From NCBI GenBank assembly GCA_040219355.1, contig JAVJSN010000010.1, forward strand, positions 62,001-126,000: DNA of 64,000 nucleotides, written 5' to 3'. Each line of letters begins with the position of its first letter. Position 1 is the stretch's first letter. Position numbers and translations under genes: made by a program. The stretch comes from MH13 sp040219355. GTDB taxonomy: Bacteria; Pseudomonadota; Alphaproteobacteria; Rhizobiales; MH13. Below the pieces are notes generated by a model. It worked only from the letters and a program-made list of their open reading frames with translations, did not search any database and had not been told where the DNA came from. Positions 16,637 through 23,958 of this stretch are shown here, piece after piece.

Positions 16637-17643
16637 GCGACGATTTAGATTACATTGCCATCACGCCGGAAAAGCGCGTCGAGACGCCGTCCGATGAACC
16701 GGCCAAAAAGGGCTGGCTCTCGCGCCTGACAGGCGGGCTCAAACGCTCCTCCAATGCGATAACCCAAGGCGTGGTCTCGCTCGTCACCAAAAAGAAGCTG
16801 GACGGTGAGGCGCTTGAAGAGCTGGAAGACATCCTCATCCAAGCCGATCTTGGCGTCGATACCGCCATGGCCATCACCACACGGCTGGAAGATGAACGCT
16901 TCGGAAAGGAGGTCTCCGAAGAGGAGATCAGGCAGGTGCTCGCCGACGAAGTGGCCAAGGTTTTGGAGCCGGTCGCCCAGCCACTACGCGTCGCGCCATT
17001 GCGCAAGCCGCATGTGATCTTGATGGTCGGTGTCAATGGCGCAGGCAAGACCACAACCATCGGCAAGCTTGCGTCCAAAATCTCTGCGCTCGGCATGAAA
17101 CCCATGCTTGCCGCGGGTGACACGTTTCGCGCCGCCGCCATTGAGCAGCTGAAAGTTTGGGGCGAACGCACCGGCGCGCCCGTCATCACGCGTCCGCAAG
17201 GATCGGATGCAGCAGGTTTGGCGTTCGATGCACTGACCGAGGCCAGGGCGAACGGCACCGATGTACTGCTCATCGACACCGCCGGACGGCTGCAAAATCG
17301 CACCGAACTGATGGCCGAGCTGGAAAAGATCATCAGGGTGATCAAGAAGATCGACCCCGAGGCACCACACGATGTGTTGCTGACGCTCGATGCCACGACG
17401 GGCCAAAACGCTCTTAACCAGGTGGATGTTTTTGGCAAAACCGCTGGCGTCACAGGCCTGGTCATGACCAAGCTGGACGGCACAGCCAAGGGCGGCATCC
17501 TTGTGGCCATCGCCAAGAAGTACCAGATACCGGTGCACCTGATCGGCGTTGGCGAGGCCGTCGACGATCTGGAAGCCTTTGACCCCACAAGTTTCGCCCG
17601 CGCCATTGCCGGGCTAAGGGAACAGGCTATAAACGATGGCTAA
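16633..17643 (+). CDS. ftsY: signal recognition particle receptor FtsY
   Basis: Encodes 336 residues. FtsY is the membrane-associated GTPase that receives Ffh-ribosome complexes. The N-terminal region is short, without the long acidic domain of E. coli FtsY. The NG domain shows the P-loop GVNGAGKTTT at about 133-142, DTFRAAAIEQL at 163-173, DTAGRLQNR and TKLDGTAKGG. Its ATG overlaps the mtaB stop, and its own stop overlaps the next gene by 8 bases. Confidence 0.97.
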   Translation: MSDDLDYIAITPEKRVETPSDEPAKKGWLSRLTGGLKRSSNAITQGVVSLVTKKKLDGEALEELEDILIQADLGVDTAMAITTRLEDERFGKEVSEEEIRQVLADEVAKVLEPVAQPLRVAPLRKPHVILMVGVNGAGKTTTIGKLASKISALGMKPMLAAGDTFRAAAIEQLKVWGERTGAPVITRPQGSDAAGLAFDALTEARANGTDVLLIDTAGRLQNRTELMAELEKIIRVIKKIDPEAPHDVLLTLDATTGQNALNQVDVFGKTAGVTGLVMTKLDGTAKGGILVAIAKKYQIPVHLIGVGEAVDDLEAFDPTSFARAIAGLREQAINDG

Positions 17644-18088
17644 ACGCGTTGCAGCGACGCATGTCATATCAAGCGTAATAGTTATTTATTGTTGCTTCTG
17701 GTATTTATTTTCTGAAGCGCCCTTGCTGCGTATAATTATATTAATATTTCTCATTGGCATAGCGAACGATATTTTCATCTATGTATATGGAAAATATTTG
17801 TTCAGAAAATCCAGTCAAAATAGTAAATATTATAATATGAAATTAGAACTCGTTCACAAGTCGGCTACAATTATTTCTTTCGCACTGGTTGTCTTGTTGA
17901 TAAGGTACATTGCACCACTGATAGACCCGACACTGAATACTCTTGATTTGAACTTTGATACTGGCGCCAGAGATCCACTGAATCTCTCTGCCATTTACAT
18001 GTCAATGATGACTCTCGGCATGATGGCGCTTCGAATCGTCGCCCATTTTGTATGGTATCGAAGCGTCCACCATGACCAATTCTACTAG
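17636..18088 (+). CDS. orphan AT-rich membrane protein
   Basis: Encodes 150 residues. Hydrophobic helices are visible near residues 10-27 (VISSVIVIYCCFWYLF), 31-50 (LRIIILIFLIGIANDIFIYV), 77-92 (IISFALVVLLIRYIAP) and 118-138 (SAIYMSMMTLGMMALRIVAH). I do not recognise a family. The DNA from about 17660 to 17890 is much more AT-rich than its neighbours and uses codons such as ATA, AAT and TTA that are rare around it. Its start overlaps ftsY by 8 bases, and it ends 14 bases before yciB. It therefore sits inside an otherwise conserved pair. A recent gain is likely. Confidence 0.75.
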   Translation: MAKRVAATHVISSVIVIYCCFWYLFSEAPLLRIIILIFLIGIANDIFIYVYGKYLFRKSSQNSKYYNMKLELVHKSATIISFALVVLLIRYIAPLIDPTLNTLDLNFDTGARDPLNLSAIYMSMMTLGMMALRIVAHFVWYRSVHHDQFY

Positions 18089-18102
18089 GTTGAGATAGCG
18101 CC

Positions 18103-18771
18103 ATGACTGATCCGGCAATACCCCAGGACGATGAAACCACCACATCGGCCAAAGCCACCAAAAACCCACTCATCAAGCTTGCGCTTGAATTGGGCCCGCT
18201 GGTTGTCTTCTTCTTCGTCAATGCGCGTGGAGCTTCATTGATGGAGAGCTACCCTGCGCTTGCCGGGTTCGGCGAGCCGATCTTCCTGGCCACCGCCGTG
18301 TTCATGGTGGCGATCACCATTTCACTCATCGCCTCGCGGATATATCTTGGCAAACTACCGATCATGCCGGTGGTGTCAGGCGTGGTGGTGCTGTTCTTCG
18401 GCGCGCTCACGCTGTTTCTGCACGATGATCTTTTCATCAAGCTGAAGCCCACCATCGTCAACATGCTGTTCGCCACGGTGCTCTTAGGCGGGCTTTGGAT
18501 TTTCAAGCTTTCACTCCTCTCCTACGTGTTTGATGACGCCTTCAATCTGAAGGAAGAGGGATGGCGCATCCTGACGCTGCGTTGGGGCCTGTTCTTCATC
18601 TTCTTGGCCGTGCTCAATGAGGTTGTTTGGCGCACGCAAACCACCGACTTCTGGGTCGCCTTCAAGGTTTGGGGCGTCATGCCCATCACCTTCGCCTTCA
18701 CGATGTTCCAGATCCCGGTGATGAATCGCTACGCTGAGCACGAAGAAGAAGAGGCGGAAGAAACCGCCTGA
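18103..18771 (+). CDS. yciB: inner-membrane septation protein A / YciB family
   Basis: Encodes 222 residues with about five to six membrane helices. Family segments are LKLALELGPLVVFFFVNARG-like at the start, PIFLATAVFMVAITISL, KLPIMPVVSGVVVLFFGALT, LHDDLFIKLKPTIVNMLFA and LNEVVWR with VWGVMPITFAF. YciB (IspZ, septation protein A) affects cell envelope synthesis and division; its biochemical role is not settled. A yciB gene after ftsY is usual in Hyphomicrobiales. The C-terminus is acidic (EHEEEEAEE). Confidence 0.92.
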   Translation: MTDPAIPQDDETTTSAKATKNPLIKLALELGPLVVFFFVNARGASLMESYPALAGFGEPIFLATAVFMVAITISLIASRIYLGKLPIMPVVSGVVVLFFGALTLFLHDDLFIKLKPTIVNMLFATVLLGGLWIFKLSLLSYVFDDAFNLKEEGWRILTLRWGLFFIFLAVLNEVVWRTQTTDFWVAFKVWGVMPITFAFTMFQIPVMNRYAEHEEEEAEETA

Positions 18772-18803
18772 GCGTCATCCCGGAACGCAGTTCTACACTA
18801 GGC

Positions 18804-18911
18804 CGTCATCCTCGCCCTTGTCCCGGGGATCCATTCCTACGGGCTTCCTGCACCACCGAGGCGTCCAGGCATCCTCAGGCATGGATCCCCGGGACAAGCA
18901 CAGGGGTGACG
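18804..18911. repeat. palindromic intergenic element with 18-base perfect arms
   Basis: The arms CTTGTCCCGGGGATCCAT (18817-18834) and its exact complement at 18881-18898 enclose 46 bases. The match continues outward imperfectly to CGTCATCC on the left and GGGGTGACG on the right. Elements beginning GTCATCC and ending GGATGAC or GGTGACG are common as dispersed repeats in alphaproteobacterial genomes. It lies between the convergent yciB and GNAT genes. Confidence 0.75.
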
Positions 18912-18935
18912 TCCAGTGTGAAATGGAGACCAGTT

Positions 18936-18959
18936 CCCCTCCCCCATTGTGGGGAGGGG
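18936..18959. repeat. CCCCTCCCC/GGGGAGGGG inverted repeat
   Basis: Nine-base perfect arms surround CATTGT, immediately beside the GNAT stop at 18961. It could end transcription of that gene, but there is no T run. It also matches a G-rich dispersed repeat type. Confidence 0.55.
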
Positions 18960-18960
18960 G

Positions 18961-19428
18961 CTATAACGCCTTGCGGAAGATGATCTTATCCTCCCCAGCA
19001 CTATAGAACTCCCGCACACGGGCCTCTTCCTCATAGCCAGCCTGGGCGTAGAAAGCGCGCGTGCGCGCAAAACCAGCATTGCCGGAGGTTTCCACCAGAA
19101 GCACCCGCACGCCTTCCACCACCAGCAGGTCCTCCACATAGCGCACTAGCGCCTGCCCGATGCCCTGGCTTTGATGATCACTGTGCACGGCGATCAGATA
19201 AAGGTTCCAGCAGCCCTCGGTCATCGGCTCAGGGGCCGCATAAGCGATAGCAACGGGGTGAGGGTTAGCGAACGTGAGCCACAGAACAGCATCAGATGCG
19301 CCGTTCAAATGGCCCTCCATCATGCCTTCCAGCATATCGGGCGGAAACAAGTCCGTGCTGGCGATAACCCGCTTCAGGTCAGGAAGATCGGCGCGCACGA
19401 TGGAACGGATCATAGTTGTCTTGGTCAT
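18961..19428 (-). CDS. GNAT acetyltransferase
   Basis: Encodes 155 residues. The acetyl-CoA site is visible as LIAVHSDHQSQGIGQALVRY (Q/R-x-x-G-x-G/A type) near residues 75-94, followed by LLVETSGNAGFARTRAFYAQ and YEEEARVREFY. The C-terminus with DKIIFRKAL resembles GNATs acting on small molecules or peptides; the substrate is unknown. It lies 12 bases after the YjhX-like gene and is probably co-transcribed with it. A second possible start is five codons downstream. Confidence 0.85.
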   Translation of the reverse strand: MTKTTMIRSIVRADLPDLKRVIASTDLFPPDMLEGMMEGHLNGASDAVLWLTFANPHPVAIAYAAPEPMTEGCWNLYLIAVHSDHQSQGIGQALVRYVEDLLVVEGVRVLLVETSGNAGFARTRAFYAQAGYEEEARVREFYSAGEDKIIFRKAL

Positions 19429-19440
19429 TTGTCAGTCTTT

Positions 19441-19698
19441 CTAGCGGTTATCCAATTGGGGGCGCACGCAGACGCGGCCCAGTTGCGTGATGCGATAGGG
19501 CTTTCCGCCCGTTGAGCGGATAAGCTTGCGCTTCTTCAGGCGTTCAAAGACGCGAAGTGTGCAGTCGCTCAGCACGTGGCCATCGCGGGTGAAGCAGATG
19601 ATCTCCTGCACCTTACCGCTGGTACTGCGCTTGAAATGGATGGATCCACCTTGGGCGAGCACATGCAGCACACGCTGTTCGTGTTTGGATATGTTCAT
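19441..19698 (-). CDS. YjhX/UPF0386 family protein (putative toxin family)
   Basis: Encodes 85 residues from the ATG at 19698, exactly the length usual for the family. The sequence MNISKHEQRVLHVLAQGGSI, then CFTRDGHVLSDCTLRVFERL, matches UPF0386. The family is annotated as YjhX-type toxin in E. coli on limited evidence. The fold looks like a winged helix. No obvious antitoxin gene adjoins it; the neighbour downstream is a GNAT acetyltransferase, which some toxin systems use. Toxin action here is not shown. Confidence 0.88.
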   Translation of the reverse strand: MNISKHEQRVLHVLAQGGSIHFKRSTSGKVQEIICFTRDGHVLSDCTLRVFERLKKRKLIRSTGGKPYRITQLGRVCVRPQLDNR

Positions 19699-19922
19699 GG
19701 GAATGTCTTGATTTGGAACGGCAAACGCCAAGCACCGCTCGCTACCCTGTCAAAGGCAGCAAGGTGCTCGTCTTATGGCCCTTGGAGATCAGCCAGACTG
19801 GCGGATCTCTTACGCTGGGACCTTAGCGAATGTGTGCAATCTCTTGCATAAAAGCTCCAAAAGCAGCACCGAACGTTCGGTGCGCAATTTGCGCGTACGC
19901 CAAGCGTGCTGCACGTTCAAGT

Positions 19923-20546
19923 TCATGCGTAAAGACGGCGCATCAATTTCAGCGCCCGTGTCGAACGGGCCACAATGGCCGTTTCAGACAATGGCTCCAA
20001 AGCACCCGTTGCGCGTCTGATCTGCACGTCACCAAGCAGCAGGCCGATATAAACCTCCGCCGCCTCGGCCGGGTCGTCCATCACAAGTGCACCATCGTCG
20101 TGCGCGCGGGCCAACAATCCGGCAATGAGCGGCAGCAAGGCCTCACGCCCGCCTTTGGCCAGCGCCGCACCTAATGTGCCCGTGTCGTACACATCGCCAG
20201 CCGCAGCCCGGTTCAACGCCACGGCCCGCTCGCTGGTGACCACCCGCAAAAGCACTGGCCCAAGCTTTTCCAAGGCATCCAAAGGTGTCTGATCACTGGC
20301 AAGCGCTTCACTCAAAAGCTCGCGCGCAGCCTCTGCGTTGCGTTCCACCAACGCAGCGAAAAGGCCCTGCTTGTTGCCATACCAGCGATAAAGCGTCTCG
20401 TTGGAGGCCTTGGCTTCTTTGGCAATCGCCAGGATCGAGGCGGCCTTGTAACCATCACGCACCAACACACGATACGCGGCCTCTTCGATCATCTCTTTGC
20501 GCGAGTCGGTCTTTGATCCGGGTCGTTGGGGCGTCGCGTTCTCCAT
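19923..20546 (-). CDS. TetR/AcrR family transcriptional regulator
   Basis: Encodes 207 residues from the ATG at 20546; a TTG at 20561 would add five residues but its AGGA is too close. The N-terminal helix-turn-helix is ILAIAKEAKASNETLYRWYG near residues 38-57, with a TetR-type ligand domain after it (residues ~80-200). It is divergent from a pair of membrane genes. Two palindromes in the shared intergenic region are likely operator sites, so it probably represses itself and that pair. The inducer is unknown. Confidence 0.9.
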   Translation of the reverse strand: MENATPQRPGSKTDSRKEMIEEAAYRVLVRDGYKAASILAIAKEAKASNETLYRWYGNKQGLFAALVERNAEAARELLSEALASDQTPLDALEKLGPVLLRVVTSERAVALNRAAAGDVYDTGTLGAALAKGGREALLPLIAGLLARAHDDGALVMDDPAEAAEVYIGLLLGDVQIRRATGALEPLSETAIVARSTRALKLMRRLYA

Positions 20547-20591
20547 CTGATCGGTTGTCAATCCTTACCGAAATTTCATTTGCGCATAACC

Positions 20592-20632
20592 GTAAACTCT
20601 TTTACGTCTTCAGCAAGCGTAAAGTTCTTTAC
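20592..20632. promoter_or_regulatory. two similar palindromes, probable TetR operators
   Basis: GTAAACTCTTTTAC (20592-20605) and GTAAAGTTCTTTAC (20619-20632) are 14-base palindromes with the common form GTAAA-N4-TTTAC. The second has fully complementary 6-base arms. Their centres are 27 bases apart, and they lie between the TetR gene and the membrane gene starting at 20667. That the TetR protein binds them is inference. Confidence 0.6.
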
Positions 20633-20666
20633 ATTTTGAAATTGATCGAACCCGAAAGGAAACACC

Positions 20667-21050
20667 ATGCCGTCTCGCCTCCCCCAAGCTGCCCTTGGCA
20701 CCTTGATCATTTTACAACTGGTGATGTTGGCCAGCCTCTTTGCTGGGCTAGCACCACACCCACCTCGCGCCATCCCACTTTTCGCCATGGCACCGTTTCT
20801 GGCAGCCTCCATGGCCATCGCCACCATGGCTTTGGTTCTTGGTCCGCTGTCAGGAACGATAGCCAAAACCCTCACCGGCTTGGCCGTTATCACAGCGCTC
20901 ATCTCCTACGGTCCACAGAAATGGCTGGACCCGGCCATCGGCGAAATCTGGCCCGCCGTGCTGCTTGGCCAGATCACCTCAGCTTTTTTGCTGGTCGCCA
21001 TCACCAAACGAGCCCACATCGACAATGAGAAAGCGCAGGCAGCCTCATGA
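20667..21050 (+). CDS. small integral membrane protein
   Basis: Encodes 127 residues with about four hydrophobic helices (residues ~8-28, ~38-58, ~65-80, ~98-112). I do not recognise a family with confidence. The gene is divergent from the TetR regulator and overlaps the next gene by 4 bases (ATGA), so the two membrane proteins are probably made together. A transport or stress role under TetR control is possible but not shown. Confidence 0.7.
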   Translation: MPSRLPQAALGTLIILQLVMLASLFAGLAPHPPRAIPLFAMAPFLAASMAIATMALVLGPLSGTIAKTLTGLAVITALISYGPQKWLDPAIGEIWPAVLLGQITSAFLLVAITKRAHIDNEKAQAAS

Positions 21051-21532
21051 ATGTCATCCAACTCCTCACCCTACCGCCACTGCTCCTAACCGGGTTGATG
21101 GCTGGCTTCTTCTACGCCTTTTCGGTCTGCGTGATGCCGGGTCTTGATCGCATCGCGCCAAGCGCGGCGATTGGGGCAATGCAGAGCATCAATGAAGCGG
21201 TGCAAAACCCGATCTTCTTCATCACCTTCTTCATCTCTCCGATTGCTGCCGCCATCAGCGCGTTGGTTCTCTGGCGGTCCGGCAACACTGGTGCTGCGCT
21301 CTGGGTGGCCGGCGGTGGGCTCACCTATCTGCTCGGCGCGTTTTTGCTCACCGTCCAGATTAACGTGCCCATGAACAACGCCTTGGCTTTGGCGGACGCA
21401 GCGGCCAGCAACGCCGAAACCATTTGGCGTGAGTACAGTGAGCGCTGGACCTTTTGGAACAGTGTACGCACTGCCGCCTCAACGCTTGCCATGCTGATGA
21501 TTGGGATCGGCATGCTCTCGCCCTTGCGCTGA
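21047..21532 (+). CDS. DUF1772 / anthrone-oxygenase-like membrane protein
   Basis: Encodes 161 residues with four membrane helices. The pattern LMAGFFYAFSVCVMPGLDRI, then AMQSINEAVQNPIFF and TVQINVPMNNALA with WTFWNSVRTAASTLA, matches DUF1772 (anthrone oxygenase family). Fungal relatives oxidise anthrones; bacterial ones are mostly uncharacterised, so activity is not assigned. It is coupled to the preceding membrane gene and likely regulated by the divergent TetR protein. Confidence 0.85.
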   Translation: MNVIQLLTLPPLLLTGLMAGFFYAFSVCVMPGLDRIAPSAAIGAMQSINEAVQNPIFFITFFISPIAAAISALVLWRSGNTGAALWVAGGGLTYLLGAFLLTVQINVPMNNALALADAAASNAETIWREYSERWTFWNSVRTAASTLAMLMIGIGMLSPLR

Positions 21533-21551
21533 TCGAACCGTACCGCTAGGC

Positions 21552-21588
21552 ACGGGCCTCATGTTTCACGACAGACTATGAGGCCCGT
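21552..21588 (+). promoter_or_regulatory. hairpin covering the leuB ribosome-binding site
   Basis: ACGGGCCTCAT (21552-21562) and ATGAGGCCCGT (21578-21588) form an 11-base perfect stem with a 15-base loop. The right arm includes ATGAGG, the best Shine-Dalgarno match for leuB, and ends 2 bases before the start codon. It may hold leuB translation down or serve as a terminator for the gene before; there is no T run. Both roles are inference. Confidence 0.5.
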
Positions 21589-21590
21589 CT

Positions 21591-22709
21591 ATGGCACCCG
21601 CTCGCTCCAACATTCTCGTCCTACCCGGTGATGGCATTGGCCCTGAAGCCATGGCCGAAGTCGATAAGATCATCGCCTGGACCAATGCAGAGGGTCTCAC
21701 CAACATCGAAACCGAAATCGATCTGGTCGGCGGCGCGGCCTATGATGATCATGGGGCAGCGATCTCAAACGCAGCCATGGACAAGGCGCTTTCCGCCGAT
21801 GCCGTTCTGTTTGGCGCTGTCGGCGGCCCGAAATGGGATGAAGTCCCCTACGATGCCCGTCCCGAAGCCGGTCTTCTGCGCTTGCGCAAAGATCTGGCCC
21901 TTTTTGCCAACCTCCGCCCTGCCATCTGCTATCCGGCGCTTGCGTCTGCCTCCTCGCTGAAGCCGGAACTGGTCGAGGGTTTGGATATTCTGATCGTACG
22001 CGAGCTGACCGGCGGCGTTTACTTCGGTGAGCCAAAGGAAGTGGTGACGCTGGAAAATGGCGAGCAGCGTGCCGTGGATACACAAGTCTACACGACCCAT
22101 GAGATTGACCGCATCGCCCGCGTCGCCTTCGAACTGGCTCGCACGCGCAGCAAGCGCGTCTGCTCGATGGAAAAACGCAACGTGATGCGCTCCGGCGTTC
22201 TTTGGAACCGCGTCGTGACCGCCACACACAACGATTTCCCAGACGTGGAATTGGGCCACATGCTCGCCGATGCAGGCGGTATGCAGTTGGTGCGCGCGCC
22301 CAAACAGTTCGACGTGATTGTCACCGACAATCTATTTGGTGACATGCTGTCGGACGTGGCCGCCATGCTGACCGGTTCGCTGGGCATGCTGCCTTCGGCT
22401 TCGCTGGGCGCAGAAGATGCGGCGACCGGCAAGCGCAAAGCCATGTATGAGCCCGTACACGGCTCAGCGCCGGATATTGCTGGTCAGGGCAAAGCCAACC
22501 CGATTGCCATGGTTGCAAGTTTTGCGATGATGCTGCGCTACTCGCTCGGCATGGCTGATCTCGCCACCCAGGTGGAAACCGCTATCGCCAACGTACTCGA
22601 TGCGGGCGTGCGCACCGGAGATATTGCTGGTTCAGGCATCACGCCTGTGAACACCTCCCAGATGGGCGATGCGTTGCTCGCCGAAGTGCAGAAGGTTGCG
22701 GCGGCCTAG
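21591..22709 (+). CDS. leuB: 3-isopropylmalate dehydrogenase
   Basis: Encodes 372 residues. It oxidises and decarboxylates 3-isopropylmalate with NAD in leucine synthesis. Family signatures are VLPGDGIGPEAM at the N-terminus, GAVGGPKWD, RELTGGVYFGEPKE, KRNVMRSGVLWNRVV and the metal-binding region DNLFGDMLSDVAAMLTGSLG, with YEPVHGSAPDIAGQGKANP near the C-terminus. The start lies directly after a hairpin that covers the probable ribosome site. leuD, usually close by in relatives, is absent here. Confidence 0.97.
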   Translation: MAPARSNILVLPGDGIGPEAMAEVDKIIAWTNAEGLTNIETEIDLVGGAAYDDHGAAISNAAMDKALSADAVLFGAVGGPKWDEVPYDARPEAGLLRLRKDLALFANLRPAICYPALASASSLKPELVEGLDILIVRELTGGVYFGEPKEVVTLENGEQRAVDTQVYTTHEIDRIARVAFELARTRSKRVCSMEKRNVMRSGVLWNRVVTATHNDFPDVELGHMLADAGGMQLVRAPKQFDVIVTDNLFGDMLSDVAAMLTGSLGMLPSASLGAEDAATGKRKAMYEPVHGSAPDIAGQGKANPIAMVASFAMMLRYSLGMADLATQVETAIANVLDAGVRTGDIAGSGITPVNTSQMGDALLAEVQKVAAA

Positions 22710-22727
22710 TCGACCTTTAGAGGATAC

Positions 22728-22761
22728 GTCATCCCGGACGGCGAGTCTGATCCGGGATGAC
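22728..22761. repeat. GTCATCCCGGA palindromic repeat after leuB
   Basis: The 11-base arms GTCATCCCGGA and TCCGGGATGAC enclose 12 bases. The same GTCATCCCGGA word occurs at 18776-18786, next to the larger palindrome there, so it is probably a dispersed repeat. It sits between the convergent leuB and the secreted XAC2610-like gene and could also end transcription. Confidence 0.65.
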
Positions 22762-22780
22762 AACGGATGCATGCCGCCAG

Positions 22781-23656
22781 CTACCCCTGAATGATCGTCA
22801 AATCCTGCGCGCGCATCCAGCCTTCGGTTGTGGTGCGTGTTTGTCGATGTGTGAAGGTAACAAGCAGCCAATCACCGGTATCATTGACGTCCAAAACGCG
22901 GCCAATATCCCCTTCGACAAGATAGGCGCCGCGGCGCGTGGCATCATCAGCTTCGTCGTAGAAGTAGGAGCGCCCCGTGCCCACAACAGCCGTTACGTGG
23001 AACTGCGGGTCATCCACCGAGGCGGCATCCCACGGGTCAGGTGCAATCTGCGAGATCACAGCGCGCCGGGCATTTCCTTTGCCGTTGCCAGGAAACACCA
23101 CCACATCGTACTCACCCCAGAATGTGCGGCTGAACTGCAGGTTCAATTCATCGCCTTCTGAGCGATAGACATCCGTCGTCCAGAATGGGCCGGAGCGCGA
23201 GGGCGCGCGGATCGTGCCCATAATATCATCGCGCTCAGGGTTGGCGATGGTGCCCACCGGCACAAACAGGCGCTCCGCATCAGCACGGAAAAAATTCCAA
23301 AAATAGTTCACCCCGCCATAGCCAACACCATCAAGCACGCCGACATCCAAAAAGCCGTCAAAATCCACATCCATGAGCAGAACGGCCATTTCATCGTTCC
23401 ACTGGTTGGCTGGCTCATAGGTCGCAAGCGTCAGCGCGTCATTGTCTGTGCCAGCTAGCACACGGCCATTCTCAATGCGCACAATGGCACGCGCGCCCTC
23501 ATAGGCCGGATGGGCAAACTCCAGGCTGCCCACGCCTGTAGCGGGAACCACAAACCGCGTGCCGTAATCGGGGATCGAAACGGCCCCATCGGAGGTCGCA
23601 CCTGGCAGGGTCGCGCTAAGCAAAAAAGCAACAACAAACGCTGGAACGCATTTCAT
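22781..23656 (-). CDS. secreted XAC2610-like protein with SH3-like tail
   Basis: Encodes 291 residues from the ATG at 23656, which has GGAGAG upstream and is followed by a signal peptide (VPAFVVAFLLSATLPGA). The central part has a calcium-site-like DVDFDGFLDVGVLDG and YGGVNYFWNFF, typical of XAC2610-related periplasmic proteins. The last ~60 residues (GAYLVEGDIGRVLDVNDTGD, WLLVTFTHRQTRTTTEGW) look like an SH3-type domain. The molecular role is unknown. Confidence 0.75.
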   Translation of the reverse strand: MKCVPAFVVAFLLSATLPGATSDGAVSIPDYGTRFVVPATGVGSLEFAHPAYEGARAIVRIENGRVLAGTDNDALTLATYEPANQWNDEMAVLLMDVDFDGFLDVGVLDGVGYGGVNYFWNFFRADAERLFVPVGTIANPERDDIMGTIRAPSRSGPFWTTDVYRSEGDELNLQFSRTFWGEYDVVVFPGNGKGNARRAVISQIAPDPWDAASVDDPQFHVTAVVGTGRSYFYDEADDATRRGAYLVEGDIGRVLDVNDTGDWLLVTFTHRQTRTTTEGWMRAQDLTIIQG

Positions 23657-23707
23657 AGGGTCTCTCCACATTGACATTGGCTCCCGTCTGTGGCGGTAAA
23701 GCGCACC

Positions 23708-23836
23708 ATGCGCCAGGAAACCATCCTAACCAAAGCTTTTGATCTCGTTGTGACGTCGCTCACAACGGCGTTGATGCTTGGCGCAACCAACATCGTTGGC
23801 ACAAAAACCACCACCACCAAGACGACCGAGCTCTAA
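23708..23836 (+). CDS. possible small membrane/threonine-rich peptide
   Basis: A 42-codon open frame starts MRQETILTKAFDLVVTSL, continues with a hydrophobic TALMLGATNIV, and ends in a threonine-lysine tail. The upstream ribosome site is weak. It lies in the gap between the divergent secreted gene and asd. Inside it, GTTGTGA and TCACAAC form a palindrome, so the sequence might instead be regulatory. Coding status is uncertain. Confidence 0.3.
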   Translation: MRQETILTKAFDLVVTSLTTALMLGATNIVGTKTTTTKTTEL

Positions 23837-23958
23837 CCAGCCCGTCCTTTCCGCGCGTTCGGCCATTGCCCAGCCCGGAAACCGGGAGGGGCGAAGGGTA
23901 ATGTTGCGCGTTGCGCAGCTTTAAGACACATACTGGGCAGAAAAGAAGGATTGTTCCC

